A DNA stretch of 64,000 nucleotides from Lewinellaceae bacterium (GCA_016710765.1 JADJUJ010000006.1:1-64000); one strand, 5' to 3'. Numbered from the stretch's first letter, positions 28,385-40,087 are shown. Numbers and translations are program-made. The notes: a model not told the origin generated them from the letters alone.

Positions 28385-28930
28385 ATGTCTGAACCCGATC
28401 TGAAGAAACTTCTGAAAGCCTGCCAGCGCGGTGAACTGCGTGCGCAACGCAGTCTGTACGAACGGCACTGCCAGTCGCTCTTTGCGGTATGCCAGCGGTA
28501 TGCCCGCGACCGCCCGGAAGCACAGGATATGTTGCAGGATTCATTTCTGACGATCTACCGCGATCTGCACCAGTACAAGTTCGAGGGCGCCTTCGAGGCT
28601 TGGCTGCAAAAAGTGACTGTGCGCACAGCCTTGCAGCATCTGCGGCGGAAAAACCCCTTGCGTTTTGCGGCGGAAATATCAGAGATCCCGAGGGATCACT
28701 GGAACGTCCAGCCCGATGCAGAACTGAACCAGGAGGCCATTTTAGGCATGGTTCGCAAGCTTCCGCCAGGGTACCGCACCGTGTTTAACCTCCGCTGTAT
28801 TGAGGCTTATTCTTACACTGAAATTGCTGAAAATCTGGGCATTACAGAGAGTGCTGTGCGCTCTCAGTACACCCGTGCCTGCAGCCAGTTGCGGCGCATG
28901 CTCAGCGGCCTCTTTACCGGTATTTATTAA
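28385..28930 (+). CDS. ECF-type sigma-70 family RNA polymerase sigma factor
   Basis: Start ATG at 28385 (MSEPDLKKLLKACQRGELRA); the longer frame from 28319 adds unrelated residues. Length 181. Region 2 is ALYERHC-like through YARDRPEAQDMLQDSFLTIY, and the region 2.4-like helix is FEGAFEAWLQKVTVRTALQHL. Region 4 is LPPGYRTVFNLRCIEAYSYTEIAENLGITESAVRSQYTRA, the usual helix-turn-helix. The gene is followed 26 bases later by a single-helix membrane protein, the normal place for an anti-sigma factor. Confidence 0.92.
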   Translation: MSEPDLKKLLKACQRGELRAQRSLYERHCQSLFAVCQRYARDRPEAQDMLQDSFLTIYRDLHQYKFEGAFEAWLQKVTVRTALQHLRRKNPLRFAAEISEIPRDHWNVQPDAELNQEAILGMVRKLPPGYRTVFNLRCIEAYSYTEIAENLGITESAVRSQYTRACSQLRRMLSGLFTGIY

Positions 28931-28955
28931 CTGTTCGCACCACACTAAAATTACC

Positions 28956-31058
28956 ATGGAAAATAATAATTACACCCCCGACGAATTGGAAGACTTCTTC
29001 CGCAAACAATTGTCCGGAGTACCCGATGCCCCCGATGCTGATACCTGGGACAATATAGCTTCTCAGCAAAAAAGCCGCAATGTTTGGCTGCGTACCAAAT
29101 ACTATGCAACGACCCTTGCACCGGTACTGCTCGTTCTGGCGATTGCCGGAGGGCTTTGGTGGACTACTTTGCAGGTTGAAAAAACGAAACAAGCGCAGGC
29201 CCAAAAAGAACCGCAGGATCAGTTGGTACTCCAGGCTATGCCTTCAGATTCTACGCCGAACCCCCTGAATGTACTGCCTGCCGTAGCCAGGGTTCCTCAC
29301 GCCAATTCAAGCCATTTTACAGGATACAATGGTTGGCCCAGTTGGAACAAACACAATACAGTGCCCGCGCAATCCATTCGTTTTCAGGCAGAAAAAGGCG
29401 TAGCCTACACCAACCCCAGCTCCGGCAATACGGTACGCATTCCCGGCAAAACCCTGCTCCACGCAGATGGAAGCCTGGTACATGGTGAAGTGGAACTGCT
29501 GTTTCGGGAATACCGGACGCTGGCCGACTACATTGCCTCGGGCATGCCCATGCACTACAGCGATGAGCGGGATGATTTCCATTTCAACTCCGGGGGCATG
29601 TTTGAGGTGCGCGTAGCGCAACAAGGCGAGGCCTTGCACATGAAACCTGATCACCACTATGAAGTAGATTTTACCCCGGTCAATAACCTTTCGAATGCCT
29701 CCCTGTATACCCTGAATGACCAAACCGATGAATGGCAGTTTGTACCCGGACAATCATTTGCTGGCGCCGAAATGTCGGAAAACAACAATGGCGCCCTACC
29801 ACCCATTTCTACAGAAGCCGATGTGCTTCGGGACAATGCTCGTGGCAAGCGCGATACCTGTTTGCCGGAATTGGCTGCATTTTCTTTGGATGAGCGCCCC
29901 GTGGATTGGGTGAAGGATGCCGTCCGGCTTGGCTATGAAATTGCCAACAGGAAGACCGAAATTCCGGCCTGGTACCTCAAGAATGCCCATCGCCCGGATG
30001 AATTTTTCCTGCTCGGATTTGAGCGGGGTGATCTGAGGGTGGTGCACCGCCAGGATGGAGATGTTCGGTACTTTTTCCCGGAGGATCATAACCAGTTGTT
30101 CACAGAGCTGACTGCGTTTAAAGATTGTTATTTCTCTAAAACTTTTGATACCACCAGTGCCAAGGTGCCCCGGCAGGACATGCGGGTGGATCAGATATTT
30201 TTGAACAAAACCAATTGGACCCGAATTTCGATTGAGCAGGATTATGGCCCTTTTTGCAGGTTTGTAGTGGCCGATGCCGATGAGCAAATTGTGCTGTACG
30301 CCAGGATATTTCCCAGCAAAAAAAGCCAACCCGGGGAAGCTTTTGACCCAAATACCATTTTCAGGAAATACAAGCGGCTGCACGATGAACGCATAGGCAA
30401 ACTCACCGCAGAACTGGCAGCTTACCGGCACTTTACGCGGATGTCGCAAATGTTTCAACCAGAAACGGAATGGTGCATGGGCTTAAGTGCCTGGTACACT
30501 TACTTCAACGAAAACCTGCCAGTTATGGAACAACGGTATGGGAGTCTGGTAAAAGCAGGTGCAGACAAAAAGGATTCCGTGGCCCAAAGCCTGCTGGATC
30601 GCTGGCGGGAACGGCTTAAAACCATAAAACTGGCCAACATAGACCAATATCGGCTTAAAGCGATGTTGGAGGGGAAGAATGCGCTGGAAACTACCCTGAT
30701 TTTGAATGGATTTGGGGTGTACAACTGCGATCAAATTTTCCGTGCCAGGGGTGCACTTGAAGTGCATGTTAAATTCAAATCGGAAAAAGGAGCGCCCATT
30801 GCTGCCTCCACCATCCGTTTGTTGGAACGCGATTCCAGGATGTATTTTACCCTTAGTTTTAAGGATAGAATTTACAAGCTGCCGGGCAGACAAGTGGAGT
30901 TGCTGGTGACCGATACCCAGGGCAAACTGTACCATGTGCCTTCAGCAGTGTATGCCGCCTATCCGTTTGCTTCGAAAGACGGCGCAACATTTACCCTGGA
31001 AGAAGTGAAGGAGATGCCTAAATCTCCGGATGATTGGGCGAGGTTGCTGGACATATAG
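28956..31058 (+). CDS. Probable anti-sigma-like membrane protein with large exported domain
   Basis: A 700-residue protein from ATG 28956 (MENNNYTPDELEDFFRKQLS). The cytoplasmic N-terminus of about 45 residues contains DAPDADTWDNIA, the type of stub that contacts ECF sigma factors in Bacteroidota. One membrane helix follows (about 50-70, LAPVLLVLAIAGGLWW). The rest is a large periplasmic domain with SGNTVRIPGKTLLHADGS / VELLFREYRTLADYI and no recognised enzyme motif. Its position 26 bases after the sigma gene suggests a regulator-sensor pair responding to an envelope signal. The regulatory role is inferred from position and topology. Confidence 0.65.
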   Translation: MENNNYTPDELEDFFRKQLSGVPDAPDADTWDNIASQQKSRNVWLRTKYYATTLAPVLLVLAIAGGLWWTTLQVEKTKQAQAQKEPQDQLVLQAMPSDSTPNPLNVLPAVARVPHANSSHFTGYNGWPSWNKHNTVPAQSIRFQAEKGVAYTNPSSGNTVRIPGKTLLHADGSLVHGEVELLFREYRTLADYIASGMPMHYSDERDDFHFNSGGMFEVRVAQQGEALHMKPDHHYEVDFTPVNNLSNASLYTLNDQTDEWQFVPGQSFAGAEMSENNNGALPPISTEADVLRDNARGKRDTCLPELAAFSLDERPVDWVKDAVRLGYEIANRKTEIPAWYLKNAHRPDEFFLLGFERGDLRVVHRQDGDVRYFFPEDHNQLFTELTAFKDCYFSKTFDTTSAKVPRQDMRVDQIFLNKTNWTRISIEQDYGPFCRFVVADADEQIVLYARIFPSKKSQPGEAFDPNTIFRKYKRLHDERIGKLTAELAAYRHFTRMSQMFQPETEWCMGLSAWYTYFNENLPVMEQRYGSLVKAGADKKDSVAQSLLDRWRERLKTIKLANIDQYRLKAMLEGKNALETTLILNGFGVYNCDQIFRARGALEVHVKFKSEKGAPIAASTIRLLERDSRMYFTLSFKDRIYKLPGRQVELLVTDTQGKLYHVPSAVYAAYPFASKDGATFTLEEVKEMPKSPDDWARLLDI

Positions 31059-31128
31059 CCGTCAATTGGCCTTTGGCGTGTGATGTTGACATGCAGCGGC
31101 CCGTATTCTATTGTATGTTTTGGGCCAC

Positions 31129-32520
31129 ACTACTGGGAATTATTAAAATTACGCCGAAGGCGAGGCAGCCTTATTATGATTTACGATATCCGATTGATGA
31201 TTTACGATTTAAGATTGGATGTGGGATTTACGATTTACACTACACTACTGGACATATTTTCATTACGCCCGATGCATGAGCTCCAGGCCGAGCGAAGCGA
31301 GGCAGCCTTCTATCTTCAATTTGTCATGTCGACCCGCCGAAGGCAAGGGAGACATCTCTTATTATGATTTACGATATCCGATTGATGATATACGATTTAA
31401 GATTGGATGTGGGATTTACGATTTACGGAATTGGAAATATTTCCATTACGCCCGATGCATGAGCTTCAGGCCGAGCGAAGCGAGGCAGCCTTCTCTCCTC
31501 AAGTTGTCATGTCGACCCGCCGAAGGCGAGGGAGACATCATGGCGCCGGGGGGGGGGGTAGTTCCGACATCTTTATTATGATTTACGATATCCGATTGAT
31601 GATTTACGATTTAAGATTGGATGTGGGATTTACGATTTACACTACTGGACATATTTTCATTACGCCGGATGCATGAGCTCCAGGCCGAGCGAAGCGAGGC
31701 AGCCTTCTATCTTCAATTTGTCATGTCGACCCGCCGAAGGCAAGGGGAGACATCTCTGATTATGATTTACGATATCCGATTGATGATATACGATTTAAGA
31801 TTGGATGTGGGATTTACGATTTACGGAATTGGAAATGTTTCCATTACGCCCGATGCATGGAGCCCAGGCCGAGCGAAGCGAGGCAGCTTTCTTTCTCTAA
31901 TTTGTCACCTCGACCCCTCGAAGGCAAGGGAGACATCTCTTATTATGATTTACGATATCCGATTGATGATATACGATTTAAGATTGGATGTGGGATGTAC
32001 GATTTACGGAATTGGAAATATTTCCATTACGCCCGATGCATGAGCTCCAGGCCGAGCGAAGCGAGGCAGCCTTCTTTCCTCAATTTGTCATGTCGACCCG
32101 CCGAAGGCGAGGGAGACATCTCTTATTATGATTTACGATATCCGATTGATGATATACGATTTAAGATTGGATGTGGGATGTACGATTTACACTACTGGAC
32201 ATATTTCCATTACGCCCGATGCATGAGCTTCAGGCCGAGCGAAGCGAGGCAGCCTTCTATCTTCAATTTGTCATGTCGACCCGCCGCAGGCAAGGGAGAC
32301 ATCTCTTATTATGATTTACGATATCCGATTGATGATTTACGATTTAAGATTGGATGTGGGATGTACGATTTACGGAATTGGAAATATTTCCATTACGCCG
32401 GATGCATGAGCTCCAGGCCGAGCGAAGCGAGGCAGCCTTCTATCTTCAATTTGTCATGTCGACCCGCCGCAGGCGAGGGAGACATCTTTAAAACAGTATG
32501 CTTTGAAAATGTCGAGTAGT
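31129..32520. mobile_element. Seven-unit element of the ACTACTGGACAT repeat family
   Basis: Ends ACTACTGGGAAT (31129-31140) and ATGTCGAGTAGT (32509-32520). Seven internal units repeat every ~184 bases (one of 216), with the anchor TATGATTTACGATATCCGAT near 31175, 31361, 31577, 31761, 31943, 32127 and 32311. Each unit also holds GCCGAGCGAAGCGAGGC, GTCATGTCGACCCGCCG and either GGAATTGGAAATATTTCC or an internal ACTACTGGACAT. The flanks look like an imperfect duplication (TATGTTTTGGGCCAC before, TATGGTTTTGGGCAC after). Forward frames are open by chance; no protein is supported. An extra G run interrupts the unit near 31550. Confidence 0.85.
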
Positions 32521-32649
32521 ATGGTTTTGGGCACTAAAACATCCTATGGAAGACGGGTAGTAGTTTTTGTGCGCTGTATATTGAAGGGATGGCAGAAATT
32601 CGATCCAATTAAGGACAATACAATAGACCGGGAAGCAGTTTTATTTTCC

Positions 32650-33177
32650 ATGCAAGAAAGGCCGCTCGATGATCCTGGGGAATTTCAGCCCAGGCGCTCC
32701 TCCCACTTGCTCACCTGGTGGGCAATAGGGTTGTCTATGGGCATGGCCCTATTGGTCGTGAATTTGTTGGACAAATCAGGGTTCATTCCTGCTGTTCTGG
32801 TTCTTGATCAGGACTGGGTTGTTTTCTTGCTGATGATGGCCATCATGGCTGCTGGTCCTATTTACCTTGCTGTTATGCTGGAGCGTTCGGAGGCAGATTT
32901 ATCGCCACGACGCAGTGGCATACTCGGCTTTTGGAGTGGCGTTTTGGGGTCTTCCATTTTTCTTTTTCTCCGCTTTGTGGTCGACCATCTGGAACTGGAA
33001 ACACATTTGCCGACCTCACTGCTGATCATGCTGATTTCCGGGTGGTTCTGCGGCTTGGTGGCCAGCGCCTATACCAATTTCCAGCGCCTGCGGGGCTGGG
33101 GAGTCTGGTGGCTGATGCTGCTGTTGTGGGTTGGAGCAGTGGTGTTGCTGCTGGGAAGTCCGTGGATACAGATATAG
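32650..33177 (+). CDS. Integral membrane protein of unknown function
   Basis: An ATG at 32650 (MQERPLDDPGEFQPRRSS) is preferred; the longer frame begins inside the repeat element. About 175 residues with five predicted helices (TWWAIGLSMGMALLVVNLL, VVFLLMMAIMAAGPIYLAVML, FWSGVLGSSIFLFLRFVV, LLIMLISGWFCGLVASA, WWLMLLLWVGAVVLLLG). This resembles small Bacteroidota four- or five-helix proteins of unknown role (DUF4199-like topology). No conserved motif was recognised. Confidence 0.55.
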   Translation: MQERPLDDPGEFQPRRSSHLLTWWAIGLSMGMALLVVNLLDKSGFIPAVLVLDQDWVVFLLMMAIMAAGPIYLAVMLERSEADLSPRRSGILGFWSGVLGSSIFLFLRFVVDHLELETHLPTSLLIMLISGWFCGLVASAYTNFQRLRGWGVWWLMLLLWVGAVVLLLGSPWIQI

Positions 33178-33211
33178 GCTACCCAAAACCTGTTGCTACA
33201 TCCCAACGTTG

Positions 33212-34081
33212 CTAAATTGGTTCACCACCAGCATGGCTCATCCGATCCTTGATGGCATTGGCCCAGGCTTGCGCTGCACCGCGCCCTTGCGACAGGTACA
33301 GAACAGGCTCTATGAGTTCGAGTTCCATCAACAGGAACTGGTCATTGCGTCGGATGCCATCAACCCGGGCGTACAACGGCAAAAGCGGAAGGGCATCGAC
33401 CATTCCTTGCGCCTGAGAAATCATCCATTCGGGTGCTTCTGCCTGATGTAAGGTTCCCCCATGAATATGTTGTACCCTGAAGTCGCCGCCTGCAGGTCGC
33501 TTGAGCAGCGCATGGCTGAACTTGCCCTGGAAAAACAACAAAGACCATTCACCCTCATCCTGTACCTCTGGCAAAAAGGGTTGTACCAAGAGGCTGATGC
33601 CCTCCTGCAACAAGGCATTGGCCCGAAGCGTATCTGCCGCGGCACTTTCCGGCTGGATAACCCAGGTGTTCCAGGCACCCAGCGAAACAGCCGGCTTGAC
33701 AACAGCTTTTTCCCAGCCCTGGTTTTTCAGCAAGGCCGAAAGGTCGCAGGTTTGCCCAGGTTCCAGCCATTGGGTAGGAGGGATGGCCACTCCTTTTTGT
33801 TCCAACTCGGCCAGGTAATGTTTGTCGAGGTTCCAGCGAACCAGTGGAATAGGGTTGAATACGGCGATTCCCTGTTGTTCACAATGCGCCAGCCAAGCCA
33901 GGAATTCGGGCAGCCGACGGTGGTAATCCCAGCAGCCCCGAAGGATAAGCGCATCGAAATCAGACCAGTCTACTTCGGTGTCGTCCCAGGGCACTGCATG
34001 TATTTCTATTGTTGATGGCAAAAATGGAAGCACCATTTGGTCGTCTTCCCACAATTCGGGATTTTCCCGACTTGTGATCAT
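33212..34081 (-). CDS. ATP-grasp family protein (glutathione synthetase-like)
   Basis: About 289 residues from ATG 34081 (MITSRENPELWEDDQMVLPF). The start is favoured because a -7 box at 34105-34112 would place transcription start after the upstream ATGs (34132, 34099). Features include the N-terminal fold ALILRGCWDYHRR, the ATP-grasp block AVVKPAVSLGAWNTWVI, the second ATP contact ISLLVQPFLPEVQDEGEWSL, and the metal/ligand region YARVDGIRRNDQFLLMELEL with E-x-E-L. The arrangement matches the prokaryotic glutathione synthetase/RimK-like ligases. Substrate unknown. Divergent from the SprB-like gene. Confidence 0.78.
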   Translation of the reverse strand: MITSRENPELWEDDQMVLPFLPSTIEIHAVPWDDTEVDWSDFDALILRGCWDYHRRLPEFLAWLAHCEQQGIAVFNPIPLVRWNLDKHYLAELEQKGVAIPPTQWLEPGQTCDLSALLKNQGWEKAVVKPAVSLGAWNTWVIQPESAAADTLRANALLQEGISLLVQPFLPEVQDEGEWSLLFFQGKFSHALLKRPAGGDFRVQHIHGGTLHQAEAPEWMISQAQGMVDALPLLPLYARVDGIRRNDQFLLMELELIEPVLYLSQGRGAAQAWANAIKDRMSHAGGEPI

Positions 34082-34104
34082 GGCTATTCTTGATATCATG
34101 GCAG

Positions 34105-34112
34105 CAAATGTA
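34105..34112 (-). promoter_or_regulatory. Probable -7 box TACATTTG for the ATP-grasp gene
   Basis: Read on the minus strand this is an exact TAnnTTTG, 23 bases upstream of the ATG at 34081. The -33 element is unclear. Confidence 0.4.
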
Positions 34113-34152
34113 TTATTTTGCAGAAAAATCACTGCCTTTTATAATCCATACC

Positions 34153-37100
34153 ATGAACTTTAGTTTACGCCTGCACCTTTTATTTTTTTTCCTGCTCCTG
34201 GGTTGGTCGGCCATTGCACAAAGTTGTGATACGCCGGAGTTACTTACCGCGAGCATGATTACCGACTCCAGCGTTGTGCTTACCTGGACGGATGTCGGCA
34301 ATGCCTATGAAATGGAACTTCGGGAAGACGGGCAGGCTTTCACCGGGATTCCCACGCATACCATCAATGTTGATCCACCCTTTTTGCTGACCGATCTCGT
34401 GCCGGGGCAGTTGTACCGGTTTCAGTTGCGAACGGTTTGTTCGCCGGGTAATTTCAGCCCCTGGTCGGCCCGACGCCCGTTTACTACCGACCTGAACAAC
34501 CGAAGACCGTGTCCGCTTTTGCTTAGCCTCCGTGACACGTCCTGCAACAATCCGCAGTTGTTCAAGGTGCATGTCGACAATGCTCCGGGTTTGGCACTGG
34601 GAGCAGATGTACAATTGCACATTATTCGGATTGCTGTTGAGCACCCTTGGCGATCTGATCTTGGGATTTGGCTGCAAGCGCCAGATGGTACACGGCGCAA
34701 ACTCATCGGTGGGCTAAACGCCGGCGATCAAAATATTGGGGAACCGATGGGGAGTCCTGCGCCCTTTTTGTAGAACTTTCCGACGATTCCACCGCTGCTT
34801 TGCCCCTGAGCAGCGCAGCAGAAATAGACAATTTTACCGGCCTTTACCAGCCCGTAGAACCTTTGGCAGCCTTCAACAACGGCCAGTCGCCCAATGGCAT
34901 ATGGACCCTGGAAATATGCGACAGCAAGGCACAGCACAAAGGCATATTGCAGGTATTCGAATTGGTATTTGCACAGGTTGGATGTCCTGCAGTAACTGGT
35001 TTGGCGGTCAGTGAGGTTCAAGCCACTACTGCGGTCGTACAATGGGATGAAGACAGTGAGGGCGACAGCCTGGTGCTCGAATACGGCCCGGCTGGATTTC
35101 ACCCCGGAACCGGATCGGTGCCGGGAACCGATGGCGCCGTAATATTGCTGCCGCAGCCAGCCTCCTCAGGCATCTTGCTGAGCAATCTGGAAACCTTGCA
35201 AGCCTACGAGGTGTACCTGCGCCGACGCTGTGGCGTCAACTGGTGGAGCCCGAATACGCCTGCGGTACGGTTTTCAACCAATTGCGCCCCAACGCTTTTG
35301 GCCACCTTCGACAGTCTGGTTATTTGCCCCAGTGGTTGTGCCGACCCTTGTCCCTTAACCGGGATTTGGCAAAATGCCGCGGATGATGATTACGAGTGGA
35401 AAGTTCGGACCGGGCCTGGCCTGACCTATCCCAATGCCGGCCCTCCCGGCCCCATTGGTGGTACGGGGAATTACCTCTTTTTCAGGAACAGCTGTTCTTT
35501 CAGTGGAGCTTTTGGCAAGACTGCCAAGTTGCGCAGTTTGTGCCTGGATCTTTCGGCTCCAGGTGGCGATCCCTGCCATTTTTCATTTGACCTGTACATG
35601 AACGCAAAGGTGGGACAAATGGGCATGCTGAGCCTGCAGGTTTCTGCTGATGCTGGCGTTAATTGGACCACGGTAAAGGTTTGGTCGGGTAATCAGGGGA
35701 AACGCTGGCGCCATGAATACCTCAATTTGAACGCTTATGATGGCCAAACGGTATTGCTGCAGTTTATCGCCACAGGCACCTACGGCGCGTATGGCGATAT
35801 AGCCATCGATAACCTGTCGTTTTATGGCGCAACCCCAGCCGGCACGCCGGATTATGTTTTTTACCGGGATACCGATGGCGACGGTTTTGGGAACCCGGCC
35901 CTTGCTTTGGTTGCCTGCAGCCCTGATCTCCCCGTAGGGTATTCCAGCCTTAATACAGATTGCGACGACACCCGGGCGGATGTTTTTCCTGGTGCGCCTG
36001 AAATTCTGTGCAATCAAATTGACGAAAACTGTAACGGCATGGCGGATGATGGCCTGATTGCCTTGCCATTTGCCGCAGATACTGCTGTTTGCCAGGGTGA
36101 AAAGGTGGTGCTGAAAGCCCAGGGGACACCCAATGGCGCGTTTTACTGGTATGCCCAGCCCGGGAACGGTTTTATTCATGCCGGCGCAGAACTTTCGCTG
36201 TTGAATTTACAAAGGGATACTGTTTTTTACCTGATTGACAGCCTGCCGACCGGTTGCCGCAGTGCGTTCAAAGCGGTGCAGGTTACCGTACACCCTACGC
36301 CTGAACTACAGACGCCCTCGCCGGTGGAACTTTGTCTGGGCGCAAGCCTCGACCTGTCTGCTGTAGCGCTAACGGACGCATCAGGCGTCGTAGGCAACCT
36401 GAGTTATTTTTCGGCATTGCCGCCATCGTCGAGTACCTTATTGGAAAATACGCTGGTTATTCCACTTGAAAACAGCGTTTACTTTGTCAAAAAAACCACG
36501 ATTTATGGCTGTTCGGGTATAATACCCATCGCGGTGACCGTTCATCCGCTGCCGACTGCTCTAGTTTTGCAGGGCGACAGCTTGTTGCTTTGCAGGGGCG
36601 CTGTAGTAGGGGTGGAGGTACAGAGCAGTGGCACCGGGCCATTTCAATATGCATGGAGCAATGGGCTGAATTTGAATAAAATTCAGATCAGCGCAGGGAA
36701 CAGTCCATTTTTTACGCAACATTTTCAGGTGACGGTCACAGATAGCCGTGGTTGCAAGGCTACCGATCAGGTTACGGCCATTACCCAGAACAATGTCAGT
36801 CAGGTGGCCATCGGCACCATTTTGCCCGCTACCCTTTGTGGTGCGGCCAACGGCAGCATAACACTGACGCCTTTGAATGGGGTGGGCCCCTACCAGATTT
36901 CCTGGTCGGGCCCGCAAACCGGATTAATGAGCAATGTGCTGGGTACCACGCTGGTTTCCGGGCTTGCGCAAGGAGGATATCGGGTAACGATAACCGATGG
37001 AATTGTCGGATGCAGTATGGTGTTGCCACAAATTTTAATCAATGCACCCGGGCTAATGGTAAGCCTGGATACGGTTGTTCAGCCTGTTTGTCCGGATGCG

Positions 37101-40087
37101 GCAACAGGATGTATCAGGGTCAGTGCGACGGGCTTGAATCCACAGATCAGTTGGAATACCGGATCGTCTGACTGGCAATTGTGTGGCTTGTCGGCCGGGG
37201 TGTACACTGCTACTGTTACGGATGGGAATTGCTCCCAAGTACTGTCTGATATTACTATTTCATCACCGCCAGCTTTTCAGGTTAACCTAAACAAGCGGCA
37301 GACCTCTTCGTGTGCCGGACAAAACCAGGGCGCCCTAGAACTGGCCGTTTTTGGCGCAAGCCCACCATATCTGTTCAACTGGTCCAACGGGAACACTGGC
37401 GCCAGCTTGTCTGCCCTGCCCCCTGGCGTATATCAATGTACGATTACCGACGCCCTGGGCTGTTCGGCTGTCAGTCTGGGTTATACCCTGGAAGAGCCTT
37501 TACCGCTGAGCCTGGCCGTTGATACGCTTGCATCTGTTGCCTGTTTTGGTGGCAACAATGGCGCCGTGGGTATGCAGGCCATGGGAGGAACGGCACCTTA
37601 TGGCTACAGCTGGAGTACGGGGCAGTCTGGAACGTATTTAAGTCCGGTTGCTGCGGGATTGTACGCCCTGACCGTTACGGATGCCCATGGCTGTACACAA
37701 AAAAAATCAGCCTTTATTGGCCAGCCTGTGGCCCTGAGTTTGTCGCTTCAACCCGTGGCCCCCACCTGTATTGGGCTGGAGGATGGCAGCCTTGTGGGTC
37801 AGCCTGATGGCGGCACTACGCCATATTCCTGGCTTTGGAATACGGGGGCTAATACGATGATAATTGATAACCTTGCGGCTGCAACCTATCAGGTGACCCT
37901 TAGCGATGCCAATGGCTGTACCCTGGTTAGTCTGCCGGAAACCCTGACGGCGACGCAGTTGTTGCAGGTTAAATTGGACACCCTTGTTCCGGTATCTTGT
38001 TTTGGCGCGGCAACGGGCCGCATCGGCATCCAAATCCTGGGCGCAAGTGGCAATGTTGAACTGTTGTGGAATGGGCAGCCGGGGGGATCCGTGCTCGAAA
38101 ATATCTCTGGTGGGCAGTACCAACTCGTTGCCACAGATGAGCAAGGCTGTTCCATCAGTGCCCAGTTTACCGTTCCCAACCGGAAGCAGTCCTTCAATCT
38201 GCTGTTGCAAACGCCTCGGATGCGCTTTGTTACGGAGAGCCCAATGGCAGCATAGTTGTTCAATCCTCCGGTGGTACAGAGCCCTACCAATACCATTGGA
38301 GCACAGGCAGCATGGAAGCCAGCCTTCCTGCTGTACCCGCCGGGTCGTATAGCCTGACGGTAACCGATGCTGCCGGATGCAGTACCACCATTCCAGCGCT
38401 GGATATTCAGCAGCCCCCGCAGTTGCTGGTGCAGACTTCCATTAGTGACATACCTTGTTTTGGTGCGCTAACAGGAAAAATTCTTACTGATGTGTCTGGT
38501 GGCTTTTCGCCGTATACTTACCAATGGAGCAATGGCGCAGTAACACCCAATGCCTTGTTGTTGTCGGCGAGTTCGTATCAATTGACCGTGACCGACCAAA
38601 CTGGTTGCGCACAGGTACTGACTGATTTAACGGTAAAACAGCAATCGGAACAAATTATGCTGGAAGTGCTGGAACAGCAGGCTGTCAGTTGTGCCAATGC
38701 TGCCAACGGGAAGATCCGTGTGCGCGTCAGCAATGCGCAAGGACCGTATCAGTTTGCCTGGACGCCACCCATAGGGCTTCACGCCAATGTGCAGCAGCCG
38801 GAGGATTTAGTCTCCGGGCTTTCCGGAGGCATATATAGGGTCACCGTTACAGATGCCCAAGGCTGTTATACCGTTTCACCGAACTTGTTGGTAGAAGAGG
38901 CGCCACCATTGTTGCCCACCATTGACAGCCTCCATCAGGTGCTTTGTAAAGGCGCCCATACGGGTTGGATTGCCGCCAGCGGTGCAGGTGGGTTACCACC
39001 TTACGCATGGCAGTGGAGCAATGGGAATCCCAATGCAACGGCTGCTACGCTCGCCGCCGGCGCTTATATGCTGACCATTACCGACCTTCAGGGATGCACC
39101 ATTACTGCTGGCCCCGTGACCATCACTGAGCCCAATCAGGCGCTCAGCCTTCAAACCATTCAGGTTTTGGGCGATGTCTGTGGGAATTCTGGTGGTAAAA
39201 TTGACATTCAGCCATCGGGCGGCACCGTACCCTACCAATACATGTGGAGCAACGGGGCCATGAGCCAGGATCTTTTGGGTGTTCCGGGAGGAACTTACGT
39301 GCTGACGCTCAGCGACCAATATGGATGTACCCTTGTTTCGCAGGAATTCCAATTGTCACAAAACGACAGTCCCTTGCAAATTACAGTCCAGGAGGTTCAG
39401 GACGTGGCCTGTTTTGGCGACAGCTCCGGTGTTGTTTCACTCGCTGGCTCCGGAGGGGTGCCTCCCGTGTATTTTGAGTGGAACAATGGCGCTACTGGCC
39501 CTTATGTAGAAAAACCTGACGGCAGGAGATTATTATGTAACCCTCAGTGATGCGCTGGGCTGCATACAGGTGTCGGTGCTTTCTGTGGCTCAACCGTCAG
39601 CGGCCCTGGGTGCTGCCTGGAACACTGACTGGACTGGGTTGGACTGGACCGTAACCCTGATACCATTTGGTGGGCAGCCGCCTTATACCGTTCAGTGGGA
39701 CGCCAATGCAGGGTGGCAAACGGGAATGATCGCCACAGGCCTTACTGCCGGAACTTATGGTATCACATTGACCGATGCCGCAGGCTGTAACCATTCTTTC
39801 CTGGTGGTGCTGCAAAGCAGTGCTATTGGGAGTGCGGGAAAACCGATGTTGTTGGTGTTTTTCCCAACCCGGCGGAGGATCATGTCACTTTGTTTTGGCA
39901 GGCGCCTTTACAACAAGTATCCGTTTTTGATGCACGGGGACGCCTGCTGTTTCGTGCCCATCCAGCGGCAACGCTCCGGGAGCTCGAGATAGACCTTTCA
40001 GGAGTCGCGCCTGGAATACTTTTGGTCCAGGTGGTTCAGGCTGATGGGCGATTGAATTACCTTCGTGTGGTAAAAACAGCGCGTTAA
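34153..40087 (+). CDS. SprB-like cell-surface adhesin with 13 SprB repeats and T9SS domain (several apparent frameshifts)
   Basis: ATG 34153 gives signal peptide MNFSLRLHLLFFFLLLGWSAIAQ. Order over about 1975 residues: fibronectin III domain, proprotein-convertase P-like domain (HPWRSDLGIWLQAPDGTRR), second fibronectin III, MAM-like domain (IAIDNLSFYG), metal-binding motif (DTDGDGFGNP ... NQIDENCNGMADDG), and immunoglobulin-like region. These are followed by 13 SprB repeats of the type GG-PPY-Y-WSNG ... L-AG-Y-LTVTDA-GC, and a T9SS type A domain (VVGVFPNPAEDHVTLFW). SprB is the mobile gliding adhesin of Flavobacterium, and gldC lies 1.8 kb away. Breaks: GGGG at 34738-34741, near 38210, AAAAA at 39510-39514 and near 39833. 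Each is restored by one or two bases. Confidence 0.85.

Noticed and set aside
31034..32519. Overlapping forward ORFs of 80-220 codons
   Set aside because: They read through the 184-base repeat units in different frames; the proteins are only the repeat itself.
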